From Cocos nucifera (Eukaryota; Streptophyta; Magnoliopsida; Arecales; Arecaceae): a stretch of DNA of 64,000 nt. The stretch spans positions 1 to 64,000 of the forward strand of contig QRFJ01004320.1 in assembly GCA_006176705.1 (NCBI GenBank), written 5' to 3'. The translations under genes were made by a program, and so were the position numbers. The notes beneath the pieces were generated by a model. That model was not told the DNA's origin and searched no databases. It saw nothing but the letters and a program-made list of their open reading frames with translations. This document shows positions 47,030-58,640 of the stretch, in pieces. The stretch's first letter is position 1; each line of letters begins with the position of its first letter.

Positions 47030-47470
47030 CGACATTTGTGGGTCTCTCCCTAGCCCATGTGCATCCGATCGACGTCCACCACGCCCGCACTCATCGCACG
47101 TCCATCCAGTCGATCTCCTCTCTGGGCATGCTCATCCGATCGATCTCCTCTCTGGGCCTGCTCATCCGGTTGATCTCCTCCTCGTATGCCCCCAATTGTG
47201 GCCAAGCTCCTCCCCTATGCTCCCAAGTGCAACCCACGATGGCTTCGATGTTCTCCTCCCCTATGCTCCCAAGCGCGGCCCGCAATGGCACCAACCTTTT
47301 TCTCCCTCGCGATCTTGGATGGCTCCGACCTTCTCCTCCCTCATGATCCTAGATGGCTCTAACATTCTTCTCCTGTGCCCAGGTGTGATCAAGCCCATTA
47401 TAGCAGCGCTAAAGTTCTTCCCCATGCACGACAAACACAGTCGAATCCATCCCCGGTAGAACCGATCTCC
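47030..47470 (+). repeat. GC-rich block with 30-base and longer minisatellite units
   Basis: Two to three copies of a 30-base unit containing GATCTCCTCTCTGGGC and CTCATCCG (about 47105-47190), then copies of CTCCTCCCCTATGCTCCCAA (47211-47275), in a block far richer in G+C than its surroundings. Long frames in several phases run through it because stop codons are rare in such sequence, so I do not call a gene. Confidence 0.6.
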
Positions 47471-47892
47471 TCTGAAAAAGAAGAAAGAAGAAGAAAAGAA
47501 TGAGAAGAGGAAGAAAGAGAAAAGAAGGAAAGAAGAAGCCAGCTAGTTGATCCTTGCCTCATCTTGCACTTGCGCATGTATCTGGCCAGTGTCCTCCCCC
47601 TCACTGACCTTTTCCCCCACGTGTCCAGGCATGGTTAAAGTCCTCTCAAGGGCGCTGACCATCTCCCCATGTGCTTAGGTGTGGACAAACCTACTGCAAT
47701 GGCATCGAGGTCTGTGCACTCCCAATGTGGCCAAAGTTTCAAACATTCATTTGCCCATTTTCGAAGTCCTCCCGCGTGCATTTGACATCAAACAGTGCTA
47801 AAGCTGACTTGGAGCAATTTCGAAGCCACCCACAAAATGCCACAACCTCTGCATACGGCTCTATGAATTTCATCTACTGAAGCCAAGTTGAT

Positions 47893-47938
47893 ATAAAAAA
47901 AAGAAAGAGAAAGAGAGAGAGAGAGAGAGGGGGGGGGG
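47893..47938. repeat. (GA)n microsatellite ending in a G run
   Basis: An A-rich start, then about a dozen GA steps, then nine or more G. It is adjacent to the end of the GC-rich region. Confidence 0.9.
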
Positions 47939-48094
47939 TGATAATATCTGATCTGAACTAGAGTAATCCAAGGCAAAAATCCATAATAAGAAGGGGTGAA
48001 ACAGAACCCAAGATCTCCTAAATAGAAAACTCATGGTAAGAGACTTTTAAACTTCTATCCATTATTATTTTTCTTTTCTTCTTTTCTTTCTTGT

Positions 48095-48600
48095 AGGGCT
48101 TTAGGATGCTGAAACCAAGGCCAAACCCAAAGCTAATTAAGACTAAGTTTAAGAAACTAAGGCTAAAGCTAAAGTAAAAATAAATGCTGAAGTTGAAGTT
48201 AGAATCAAGATCAGTCCGAGGTCAAGCTCAAGATCAATCTGAGGTCAAGTTCAAGATCCATCCAAGGTGAAAACAAAATAAATTCAAGATAAAGATCATA
48301 CAAATTCGAGGCCTATAGAAGTTCAAGCTTAAAAGACCGAGGCCAATAGAAATCCAACCTCCATAAGCTAAGCTCATCAAAAGACCAATCTGAGGTCAAA
48401 CCCTAAGCCAAGCTGAAGTTAGATCCCAACCAATCCGAGGTCAAAACCTAAGCCAGGCTAAGGTCAGATTCAAGACCAAGCTAAGGTCAAATTCAAGGAC
48501 AAGCTGAAGTTTAAATCACAGCCGAGCTGAAGTCAAAATAATGACCAAGGACAAGCTATCAAGCTCAAATTCAAGCTCAGAAAAAAATCAATGCCGAAGA
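48095..48600 (+). repeat. Purine-rich degenerate repeat, GAGGTCAA/GCTGAAG words
   Basis: Short units with GAGGTCAAG, CTCAAGATCA and AGCTGAAGT recur without fixed period. The words resemble the LTR minisatellite unit of the same element, so the two may share origin. It is preceded by a pyrimidine tract and TTTCTTGTAG (48079-48096), which resembles a 3' splice site. Confidence 0.55.
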
Positions 48601-48751
48601 AGCTGACTCAATTGGAAGTAGTCCAACCCCAGGAAGGAGGCCGAGGAAACCAACCTAGCAAGAACATCAACCAACAAAGACAAACTAGAGGAAAACTAAC
48701 AAATCGAAGCCAATATGGCAAGAAATTTCACTCATTGTGCAGATATGTTAC

Positions 48752-51332
48752 TATTGGGAAGGATGCAGGATTTCTAGTTCTACTTTCATAACTTTTTCAA
48801 AAATTAATCATAATAGAAATAAAAATTAATCTAATTAATTTTTAAAAATATATAAATCTGATCTACAAACCCAACAATATCGGGGTCTAATATGAAATAT
48901 ATGCATGCAATTAAATCCAAAAATAAAAGGCTATGAGTAGTAAAATAATTTTTACTATGCTACGTGTTCAGAACACGTTATCTTACACGGGTAGATGATC
49001 TTTACAATGGAATCACCACCGATCTAATCATCAGGTAGCTCTAAATGTTGGACATAGCCACACATTCATCTGGCCTCTATAGATGGTCCGCATGAGGTCC
49101 TGATCCTGATCAGCTTCTCCCGAGTGCTAGCTCGACAAAGAATGATCCTATCAGCTAGATCTGATCGAACAATTTTGATCTCCCTCCACTAAAACTTTGG
49201 ATGCTCTAGATCAATAGGATGGGTAGAAGAGAGGATGAGGAAGTACTCAAAAAAAAATCTCATAAAGATCTGATGCTTAGATCTAGCAAAATTAGAATAG
49301 AAATCCTAGATCAAGATCTAGGGCAGCACAACACTCAAACCCTGGCGCCTAGTTTTGTCTAAAATTTTTTTTCTTATTTTTCTCACACTGGGAATGTCTC
49401 ATGCACTAGATGGAAATCTCTCAGAAGTTGTGCACGTCCAAAAATCATGGAATTATATAGAGGGCACAAAAGAGAGATGGCATGAGGGAGAGTTTTGGAT
49501 GAGGTGGTTTCCTATTTGAATTCAAAACCTATTTGAATTCAAATTGTAACCAGATCATGCTGATCCATTTGGGATGTGAGAAGGGAGGGTGCAAGCCTTC
49601 TTTTGCATGGAAAATTATTCACAAGAACATCTTTCTCATGGAGAAAAATATGGCGCAAAGAGGATGAGGTGGCACATGGAAGACTAGGTCAGACTAGCCT
49701 CATAATTATTCATCTAATTGAGCCAACCCAATCTAAATTGGTTAGGAATAATTAGATCAGATTAAACCCAACTCATTTAGGCTTAATTAGGCTAAGTTAA
49801 ATCTTAATCAAATCAGAAATTAAATAAGTCCAACCCTTGATCAAATCAGCGATCATACTTTCTCGACGACTAGGTCATCTCATAACTTAATTGGGTCAAA
49901 TCCAACTGAATCTAATTCAATTAGACTTGATCTAAAAATAATTACTCAATCAAATTGAGTTAATTAGTGATCAAATCACTAATTAAACTTTTCATAAATA
50001 CAGAGTCCAAATCTAGTAGGTATCCGGACAACAGAGTTCCATCAAAATGAAACTCTTGATCAAAGAGTCTTAAACCAGTGAGACTCTTGATTCTGATGTC
50101 TAAAATAAGTGGAACTTGTGATCATAGAGTCTACACTCTCGATCACAGAGTCTAGACTCTCGATCATAGAGTCCTAGATAAGTAGGACTCAGAGTTCTAG
50201 AGCAGTAGGACTCTTAGTTGAAGAGTCTCAGTCTAGTGAGACTCTTGATCATAGAGTCCTAGTCCATTAGAACTCCTGATCACAAAGTCTTAGACAATCA
50301 GGACTCAGAGTCCTAATGCAGTAAGACTCTCGATCGAAGAGTCTTAGTCCAGTGGAACTCTTAACCATAAAGTCCTAGTCCAATGGAATTTTTCACCAGC
50401 CATCAGATCAGGTAGGAACCTCTAGTGTGTGTGACCCCTTAGGTTTGAACCTAAGCCGATAGCACAGGAACCAATTCCTATACTAATTCAAGTGACCATC
50501 TAGCAATGGTACCCGACATTCGGATAGGTTGAATAGTTGCAATCGCAATACTCAAAATCCATATGAATATGGTTACCGCATAATTTATCCCTTTGATCTT
50601 TATGTATAGGATGACTTAAAGTTAAACTGTCTATCTTGATAAGTACATCTAAATCATGTCTCAAAGTAATTAATCTCATGACTTCTCACTAAGACTACCC
50701 TAGCCAAGAATTTGCTAAATTGAAACATAATTGAACACAGCTCCTGAATCAGAGTGGTCAATCCCATCTTGACTCACACACCAACTCCTTAAGTATTTGA
50801 TTGTACCTAGAAATTTTCCATCACTGAATTAAAAATTCAGGTAGTCCAACACCAAAGCATAGTAAGTTGCTTGAAAGTCACTATGGTGATCTTAAGTTGG
50901 AGGGATACTTATACCCATATTCCATTAGAGCAAATCTTGATAGTAGAAAAGCTCTAGAGTTGGTCACGTTCAGTGCAGATCTACCCCTACATCTCACCTA
51001 CATGCCATACCAGTATCTCCACACTCCTTGGTTAAAAGTATAACCAACCTATATGGCATGCAATGATCTACACTCGATAAACATTATCATCCTTGGTAAT
51101 AACGTATCGTTGGTCGTGAACAAGTTTAAGGACTAAACGATAAATCCTTCTTTGTCAATTCTAAATAGTCTTAAGGACATTACCACAACATAGGAGTTCA
51201 TTATAAGATATGAAAATTTATGATGATAAAATATCAAAATAAATTTTATTTATTAATAATTCATATATAAGTATAAAAAATAGCACAACCATCAAAAGGC
51301 TGATAATTGGCTTTGGGACACTCTTTCCAATA
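48752..51332 (-). mobile_element. Solo LTR of copia family B type with GTTAC duplication
   Basis: A 2581-base LTR-like block flanked by GTTAC at 48747-48751 and 51333-51337. The minus-strand start TATTGGAAAGAGTGTCCC corresponds to TGTTGGAAA of copia B, and the other end reads CCTTCCCAATA, so both terminal dinucleotides carry transition changes. It is homologous to 27001-29443 in several blocks. No internal region is present. It holds a candidate TATA box at about 49451-49460 (minus) and a palindromic minisatellite at 50047-50395. Confidence 0.8.
50047..50395 (-). repeat. Palindromic minisatellite GACTCT...AGAGTC in solo LTR
   Basis: About ten imperfect units of roughly 36 bases, each with an inverted repeat such as GACTCTTGATCATAGAGTC. 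The matching part of the copia B LTR (28440-28550) lacks the array. Confidence 0.8.
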
Positions 51333-51378
51333 GTTACAACATTGGCAAAAGGTATCATTGCTCATGGGCAACTCGAAT

Positions 51379-51880
51379 GAAGGCCTCCAATTCTTAAATA
51401 GGAGGTTAACCTCATCTTAATGAGGGTGAAGGCCTCAGGTTCTTAAATAGGAGGTTAACTTCATCTTAATGAGGGTGAAGGCCTCCAGTTCTTAAATAGG
51501 AGGTAATGGAAAGAGGCCCTCTCAGTGATCCTTTTATGTCCCATCAATCTTATTAGGAGCAGGAGGTGGATCTCGTCCTAATAAGGATAAAAGCTAACCA
51601 TGGCAGGAACAGAAGATGGACCTCATTCTGATGTGGATGAAGATTCTTATGAGGGATTGAAGGCCTCGGACTCTTAAATTAGAGGTAATGGGGAAAGGCC
51701 TTCTCAACGGTCTTTTGTGCTCTAGTAATCTTGTTAGAAATAGGAGGTGGACCTCATCCTAATAAGAATAAAATCCAACCACATCAGGAATAGAAGATAG
51801 CTCTCGTTCTGATGTGGGTGAAGATACTTACATAAGAAATGAAGGCTTCTGATTCTTAAATAGGAGATTAACCTCATCTT
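51379..51880 (+). repeat. 49-base tandem repeat and longer-period copies
   Basis: Units start at 51379, 51428 and 51477 (49-base period) with GAAGGCCTCC and TTCTTAAATAGGAGGTTAAC. Beyond that, a longer unit of about 180 bases recurs, carrying AGGTAATGG, GGCCTTCTCA, AGGAGGTGGACCTC and GAACAGAAGATGG. It lies in the 3' interior of the LARD element. Confidence 0.85.
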
Positions 51881-52200
51881 GACGAGGATAAAGACCTCCA
51901 ATTCTTAAACACGAGGTTAAATATAAAGATTTATAGAAATCCAAGCTCAAAATATCTAGGTCTATAGAAATCTGATCAGAAGGCTGAGGTGAGTAGAAAT
52001 TCAAACTCAAAATATCAAGATTTGTAGAAATCTAAGCTCAAAAAGCTGAGCATAAAATTTAATTTGAGCTAAAGGATAAAGATCTTTGAATAATTTTGAT
52101 AAGAAATTAGAAAGTTCTGAGTCTAAATGATAAAAAGGGATATGTCTTCGGCAACTTCGATCTGGTATATTTCCTTCATCCAAACCAAGGCTCGAACTCG

Positions 52201-52216
52201 AAAGTAGGGGAGCTAT
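52201..52216 (+). other. Polypurine tract of LARD element
   Basis: AAAGTAGGGGAGCTAT directly before the 3' LTR start TGTTGGGATA at 52217. Confidence 0.65.
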
Positions 52217-52900
52217 TGTTGGGATATTTTTGTACTAGTCGAAGACATGAGATGATCGTCACTAGCCCATACCTTGACTTTTATGCACTTCAAAAATTAT
52301 TATCCTCCAGCTTTAGCCCATGGATGCCCGAACTGAGCTTAAGGTCATCAAAAGACTAAAGCCAAGGTCAAAATTTAGGATGATTTGAAGGTCATCATAA
52401 GGCCAAGGCTGAGGTCCTAATTCAGGCTGAGATTTAGATCATGAGAAGGCTGAAGTTAAGATCAAAAGTTAGGCCAAGCTTAAGGTCATCAGAAGGTTGA
52501 AGTCAGGATCAAAAGTCAAGTCGAGCTTAGGATCATCAAAAGGCTGAGGCCAAGGTCCTAAATCAAGTCGAGCTTAAGGTCATTAGAAGGCTGAAGTTAA
52601 GATCAGAGTCAGGCCGAGCTTAAGGTCATCAGAAGGCTGAGGCTGAGGTCCTAATTCAGGCTAAGCTTAAGGTCAACTAAAGTCAAGATCAGAAGTTAGG
52701 CCGAGCTTAAGGTCATTAGTAGGCTAAAGTCGAGATTAGAAGTCAGGTTGATCTTAAGGTCATCAAAAGAGTGAAGTCAAGATAAGAAGTCAGGCCAAGC
52801 TTAAGATCATCAAAAGACTAAAGCTAGGGTTAGAATTTAGGCTGATTTGAAGGTCATCAGAAAGCTAAGGTCGAGATCTGAATTTAGGCTGAGCTTAAAG
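52217..52900 (+). mobile_element. 3' LTR of LARD element, left part
   Basis: Matches the 5' LTR start, but carries about twelve copies of the AAGGTCATCAGAAGGCTGAAG unit against about seven in the 5' LTR. It is interrupted at 52900 by copia A2; TAAAG is duplicated on either side. The right part is 63249-63721. Confidence 0.85.
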
Positions 52901-55174
52901 TGAAGGAAAATCCTGGTTTCCCGGACTAGGTTCGTTCAGATCTGATCGGATCAAGAGATATATTTCAAAAATTTTTCTCTTTGATCTGAATCAAATATAG
53001 GATATTTCAGATATAATTTTTATTATTTTAATAATTAAAATAAAATATAGATAAATTAAATCATATTTAATTTATCATGATGTAGGGTAATCCTATTACC
53101 CGTTGATGATCCTATAAGCAGCGGAAGGTTCAGGATCTAGCCATGCAAGTGCTTGGCCTCTACCGATATCCACTCAAATTGGATCTGGAGATCCTCTTCT
53201 TCTCTATCACGTCTCCAAAAATTAGATCTAAATCTGATTTGGAGGATCTTCAAAATAGCTTTCGAAGATAAGCAGTTGTCCTTTGCAGCAGCGCAGCCTT
53301 CTAGCTTTCTATCGCCTTTCTCTCACCTAGATTGCACCAACTAAGATCCCAAACTTCTTTGGATGTGGAGAGGAGAGGGAGAAGATGAACTTGGCATGGA
53401 GGAGGAAGAGAGAGGTAGCCTTGGAGCATAGAGAATTGTTCTATATATTTTGAGTTAGGTGCAGGGTCTTATTTATAGACTTTGCATGATCCAACTCCTC
53501 TTCTTCCCAACAAATCACAATCCTTTATGAAATCAGGTCTAAATCTGATTGATGGGAATAGAGTCCCTTGGATTCATCCTTAGATGGTGTCTAAGACCAG
53601 TCAAAGTTGGTTCATAGGAGGAGTCTAATCAAAATCCAAAAAGGAGATGGAGTTCCTGTCCAACAGGGACTCCTGGGCACCTCAAACTTGGGCGCACGCC
53701 ACCCTTGGCGTGCGCCCTCCTCCTTGCTAGTTTCTGGCAGGGGGACAAGCCCCCACTAGCTCTCTAATAGGTGCATGACATGTGGACAGAAGTCAAAGTA
53801 TCAATGGTCAATATTTGACCAATCAAAGGTCAACTTTTGACCAAAGTCAAAGGACGAAAAATGGCAGGTGACCAAAAATGGCAGGTATTGTCTTACAAAA
53901 TAAGACAACCCTTTTTTGACCTGAACAGGCTCCAGTCAGACCAAGTGAAGGCCTCTAATCAAGCACAAACTCCTTTGGCTCAATCAGGACAACTATTTAT
54001 GACAGTAAAAGAAGAATGTTAGGTTCAATCGAGTGCTAGCACGATTTTCTTGAACCTAATTGAATCTCATTCAGATCAATTGAACTGGATCAGTTCAATT
54101 GATGATCACTAGATTCAAACCCTTGTTTGTGTGACCCAATTAGGTTCAGTTCTGTATGGTAATGGGATACGTCATGATCTCTATCATCGACATCATCGAA
54201 ACTCTTTTCGATGGATCAGAACTCTTTTGATTCGAATAGCTAGAATGATCGATCATCTAAATCATTCTAATTGCTCCCAAAATCCATCAGTGATACCTAG
54301 CAGTATATGGATGCAATCCATCAGAACTGAATGTGAACCTCTTGGTGTAGCTACCTGTGTGATTAAATTCTTCTATCTTAAGCCCAAATCAGATTAGTGT
54401 TAAGGTGAATTCATCAAACCCTAGTTTCTATCATATGATGTAATCATTCGATTCAAGTCCGATATGAAAACCTAAATAGAAACTCTTTCTATTATTTCAC
54501 TCTGCCATGGCCATGGGCTTCTGGACTTGATTCTCATGATCATCATAGGGCTGCTCCTCTACCACTGAGGTAGATAGATTCCATCTTAATGCAATCTAGT
54601 TCCTACAATGAGCATGTTATAGCCAACATATACCTCAGAATTCCGAATGGCTAGGAGACCGAGTTATAGTGTAGTCAAACTATAACACCCTCATGATGAA
54701 CTACCAATGCACCTTAGATCAAAGAACCAGATACACCACTGCAGCATCGAGTCAGTCATTGATGAGAAGGTAGACTTCTTAATGACTACTCAAGGTGGTC
54801 ACGCTCAGTGCCCTCGTTCTCTAACGAGTACCTGTACTCTCGCTCCGATGTCTCCACACCATAGACTCAAGACTCATCTACTAAAGAGAAGTGATTATAT
54901 ACTAACCTTCTGCATCAATCACCATCCTTATGATGATCTTATGGTCAGGAGCATTTTATGAGTTAATAATGATTATTCATGTCTTAAATTTTCAACTCTT
55001 GAAAATATGAATTATCATTACCATTAACTCAAAGGATGTATCACAGACACTAAATAAACATATGTGATAGAAAATAACCCATTTTATTGATTATAGTCAA
55101 AATTATAATTTTGCCCTTAGAAGTGTATTATAAGTGTCAGCTAATTCTAGCTTCTAGGGCACATATATCTAACA
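52901..55174 (-). mobile_element. 3' LTR of copia A2
   Basis: Minus-strand start at 55174 (TGTTAGATATATGTGCCC) and end at 52901 (GGATTTTCCTTCA). TATA box 53469-53478 and W-box cluster 53791-53852, both as in the solo LTR. Confidence 0.95.
53791..53852 (-). promoter_or_regulatory. W-box cluster in A2 3' LTR
   Basis: Six or more TTGAC/GTCAA words in 60 bases, about 310 bases upstream (element sense) of the TATA box at 53469-53478. Confidence 0.6.
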
Positions 55175-55190
55175 ATCTTCCACTTATCTT
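55175..55190 (-). other. Polypurine tract of copia A2
   Basis: The minus strand reads AGATAAGTGGAAGAT immediately before the LTR start. Copia B has the related AATAAGTGGGAGT. Confidence 0.7.
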
Positions 55191-55199
55191 AAAGCCAAT

Positions 55200-55900
55200 T
55201 GGCTACAAGTCTAAGTCCCATCTTCTCAAGGTGGGCTTCGATCTTTTGTTATCCCAACAGCTTTGTAAGTGGGTCTACCACATTATCTACGAAATTGACT
55301 CTCTTGACCTCGACATAACCCTTCTCGAGGTAATCGTGGATGAGGTGGTATCGCCGCTCAATGTGCTTGGATTTTTGATGAGACCTTGGCTCCTTAGCAA
55401 GGGCTATGGCGCCATTGTTGTCATAGTACAGAGGAATGGCATCTGATGGCATTACTCCAATTTTTGCAGCAAACTTCTTATACCAGAATGCTTCCTTCAC
55501 AGCCTCTGATGCAGTGATATATTCTGCTTCCATGGTGGAATCTGCTATCACGATTTGCTTGGAACTCTTCCAGCTGACAGCACCACCATTGCACACAAAC
55601 AGACTCCTAGATGTCGACTTTCGATCATCTACATTGGACATGAAATCCGAGTCTGTGTATCCTTGGACTTGGAGTTCTCCGTTACCAAAGACCAACATCA
55701 TATCCTTAGTTCTTCTCAAGTACTTAAGGATACATTTCACAGAAGTCCAGTGTTCTTCACCTGGATTTGACTGATATCTGCTTGTGACACTCACAGCATG
55801 GGCTATATCAGGTCGTGTACATAGCATGGCATACATGAGGCTCCCTATTGCAGAAGCATAAGGGATCTTGCTCATGCATTCTATTTCTCAGGTGTGCTAG
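55200..55900 (-). pseudogene. pol: Copia A2 RNase H (open block) and RT end
   Basis: A 208-codon open stretch (55875-55249) without stops. It begins SKIPYASAIGSLMYAMLCTRPD (RT connection) and contains the RNase H residues: GYTDSDF (Asp), STMEAEYITAS (Glu), YYDNNGAIALAKEP (Asp) and the H-x4-D-type end HIERRYHLIHDYLEKG. It ends VDPLTKLLG near the expected pol end. This is the best-preserved coding block in the window, but it is part of a broken polyprotein. The start shown by the Met is a convenience; natural translation would come from upstream. Confidence 0.85.
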
Positions 55901-56760
55901 GGCACATCTTCTTGGAAAGATGAATACCATGTCTGAAGGGTATTAATCCCCTCTTAGAGTTTTCCATACTAAACCTCTTTAGTACTTCCTCTATGTACAT
56001 CTTCTATGAAAGTCCTAGCATCCTATTCGGTCTATCCCTATAGACCTTAATTCCTAGAATAAAGGATGCTTCACCTAGGTCTTTCATGGAGAATTCCTTG
56101 GACAACCATATTTTGACTATCGTCAATATGGGAATATCATTCTCAATAAGGAGGATGTCATCCACGTACAATACGAGGAAGACAACAGTGCTCCCACTGA
56201 CCTTTTTGAAGACACATGGTTCCTCTTCATTTTTTATGAAACCAAACATTTTGATCACATCATTGAAATGAGTGTTCTAGCTCCGAGATGCTTGCTTAAG
56301 TCCATATATGGACCTTTATAGCTTGCAAACCTTGTGATCAGTATCACTGGATGTGAAACCTAGCGGCTGTTCCATATAGATATCTTCCTCAAGATATCCA
56401 TTTAAGAATGCTGTTTTCATGTCCATTTGCCATATTTCATAATCAAAATAGGCTACAATGGCAAGCAATGTGTAGGATGGATTTTAGCATAGCCACTGGG
56501 GAAAAGGTATCCTGATAGTCAATGCCTTCGCGTTGACTATAACCTTTTACCACTAGTCTAGCCTTGAATGTCTCCACATTCCCATCTGCACCAATCTTTC
56601 TCTTGAAGATCCATTTACACCCAATAGGTACTATACCTTCTGGTGGATCTACCAAGGTTCAGACTTGGTTTGAGTGCATCGAGTCAATTTCTGACTGCAT
56701 TGCCTCTAGCCATTTCTCGGAGTCGATATCTGATATCGCCTCGTTGTAGGTTTTAGGGAT
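55901..56760 (-). pseudogene. pol: Copia A2 reverse transcriptase, frameshifted
   Basis: Block 1 (56655-56443): DPPEGIVPIGCKWIFKRK, KARLVVKGYSQREGIDYQDT and FSPVAMLKSI, then a frameshift. Block 2 (56258-56004): EEPCVFKK, VLYVDDILLIEND (catalytic YVDD) and MKDLGEASFILGIKVYRDR. The link from block 2 to the RNase H block contains a further frameshift around 55890-56000. All RT catalytic motifs are visible, but not in one frame. Confidence 0.85.
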
Positions 56761-56979
56761 CATCACCATGAGCACCATTACCTATGAGGAACATTTTTTC
56801 TACTTTCCTCTAAAATAATACCTAAGTATCTTTCAGGAGGATGGAAAACTCTTTTCGATCTACGAGGTGGAGGAGGTAGTGTTCTTATTGGCTCAACCTG
56901 ATTTGGTTCCAATTGGTCCTTAGCTCATTGTACTTGTGAGACTTTCTCATCAAGCTTAATCTGCTTTCCAATGCCGCTA

Positions 56980-57900
56980 TCTTGAATAAACTATTTTTTA
57001 AGAAAGATGGCATGTCGACTCACAATCACATTATGGTCTTCTGGAATGTAGAAATAGTATCCTAATGACTCTTTAGGATATCCTATGAATCGAGCTCTGA
57101 AGGACCTAAACTCTAACTTATCCGCTTGTTGTCTTTTGACATGAGCCGGACAATCCCAAATTCTGAGATGACTCAGACTTGGTTTCTTACCGTGCCATAT
57201 CTCATACGGTGTGGTAGGAACGGTTTTAGAGGGAACCCTATTCAGTAGATAAATTGAAGTTAACAATGAGTGTTCCCAAAGAAAATCAGGAAGGTCTGTG
57301 AAGCTCATCATGGATCGAACCATATCCAATAGAGTTCGATTTCTCCATTCTGAAACTCCGTTGAGTTGAGGTGTTCCTGGTGGAGTCCATTGAGAGACTA
57401 TGCCATTTTTCCTTGAGATAGTCTAAGGAATTTTTGGCTAAGGTATTCACCTCCTCGATCTGATCGAAGAACCTTAATGGATTTTTTAGTTTGTTTTTCT
57501 ACTTCATGTCTGAATTCTTTGAACTTTTCAAAAGCTTCAGACTTGTGTCTCATAAGATACACATACCCATACCTAGACAGATCATCAGTAAAGGTAATGA
57601 AGTAGATAAAATTGCCTCTAGCCGGTACATCAAATGGGCCGCACACATCAGTATGTACTAGGGCAAGGAGATCTGTGGCCCTTTCCCATGTCCTACAAAA
57701 GGGAGTTTAGTCATTTTGCCTTGAAGACAAGATTCACAAGTTGGATATGACTCAGAAGTCAACAGACTCAATAGCCCATTTTTCTCCAATTTGTTGATCC
57801 TATCTTCTGCTATATGACCTAATCTTAGGTGCCATAGATATCTGTCGTTTGGACTATCCCTAGGTCATTTGGCATTCGCATTTTGCTCGATAGTTAGAAT
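56980..57900 (-). pseudogene. pol: Copia A2 integrase, frameshifted
   Basis: The zinc-finger end (ESYPTCESCLQGKMTKLPF) is encoded at about 57760-57705. The core piece at 57646-57398 starts MCGPFDVPARG just after the first catalytic Asp and has DDLSRYGYVYLMRHK and the second Asp in LRSDRGGEYLS. The catalytic-Glu region is near 57360 in another frame. The C-terminal part is open at 57329-56991: RSMMSFTDLPDFLWEHSL, PYEIWHGKKPSLSHLRIW, RFIGYPKESLGYYFY. Confidence 0.85.
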
Positions 57901-58045
57901 AGATACATCAATATGTAGCTGATAAAGATCGTTAATAAGAAAATCATTTGCAATTTTATTTCCTTTCATAAAGAATGTTACAATGGTCCTTAAAGAAGGT
58001 AATCACATAGCCTTCTAGTGCTAAACATGAAACAAAAATCAAATT

Positions 58046-58640
58046 TCAGCTAGCTACAGGCACATAATAACAGTCTTTCAAAACTAAGTCTAAAGTAGAT
58101 GGTAATTGAAGAGGGTATGTCTCCACCACCACTGTAGCAACTCTTGCTCCATTTTTGATGTGTAGGATCATGTCTCCATCCCTCAGCCTCCTGCTATCCT
58201 CAAGATCCTGCATGAAAGTGCACAGATGAGCACTAGAACCAGAGTCAAGCACCCAACTGGATGCAGAAGAAACCGTAAGGTTAGACTCAATAACGAGCAT
58301 ACCTCTAGAAGGACCTTCCTTCTTGTTCTTCAGGGTGGCCAGGTAAGTAGGGCAATTTCGCTTCCAGTGGCCGTCGTTGTTGCAATGGAAATACTTTTCT
58401 TTGATAGTAGCTTTCTTCTTGTTTGCTCCTTCCATCTTCTGCTTTTTCGTAGACTTCTTTTTCTTTTTAAAAGACTTTCTTTTGGAAAAAGTCCATTCCA
58501 TAGCAAGAACTGAGCCTTTAGAACCTTTCATAGAAAGCTCAGCGGTGACCAGCATATTCATTAATTCGGCCAAGAAATTTTGAAGTTTATGCATGTGGTA
58601 ATTCATGATGAATTGCCCATATGCATCAGTCAAGGATTGC
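58046..58640 (-). pseudogene. gag-pol: Copia A2 gag C-terminus and protease
   Basis: An open 195-codon block (58633-58046). Residues near the N terminus match the end of the gag core (NMLVTAELSMKGS). A Lys-rich stretch is followed by a zinc knuckle YFHCNNDGHWKRNC, whose first Cys is Tyr. The protease active site is SSWVLDSGSSAHLC (DSG), followed by the ILHIKNGARVATVVVE strands and LKDCYYVP. Protease itself looks intact over this length. It is continuous with the gag core only after frameshifts. Confidence 0.85.

Noticed and set aside
47019..47459. 146-codon ORF and overlapping ORFs in the GC-rich block as a possible gene
   Set aside because: Several frames on both strands are open because the sequence is GC-rich and repetitive; there is no recognisable domain or consistent codon pattern.
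50047..50395. CRISPR-like array
   Set aside because: Units are imperfect, contiguous and without unique spacers, and the setting is a plant LTR. It is a minisatellite.
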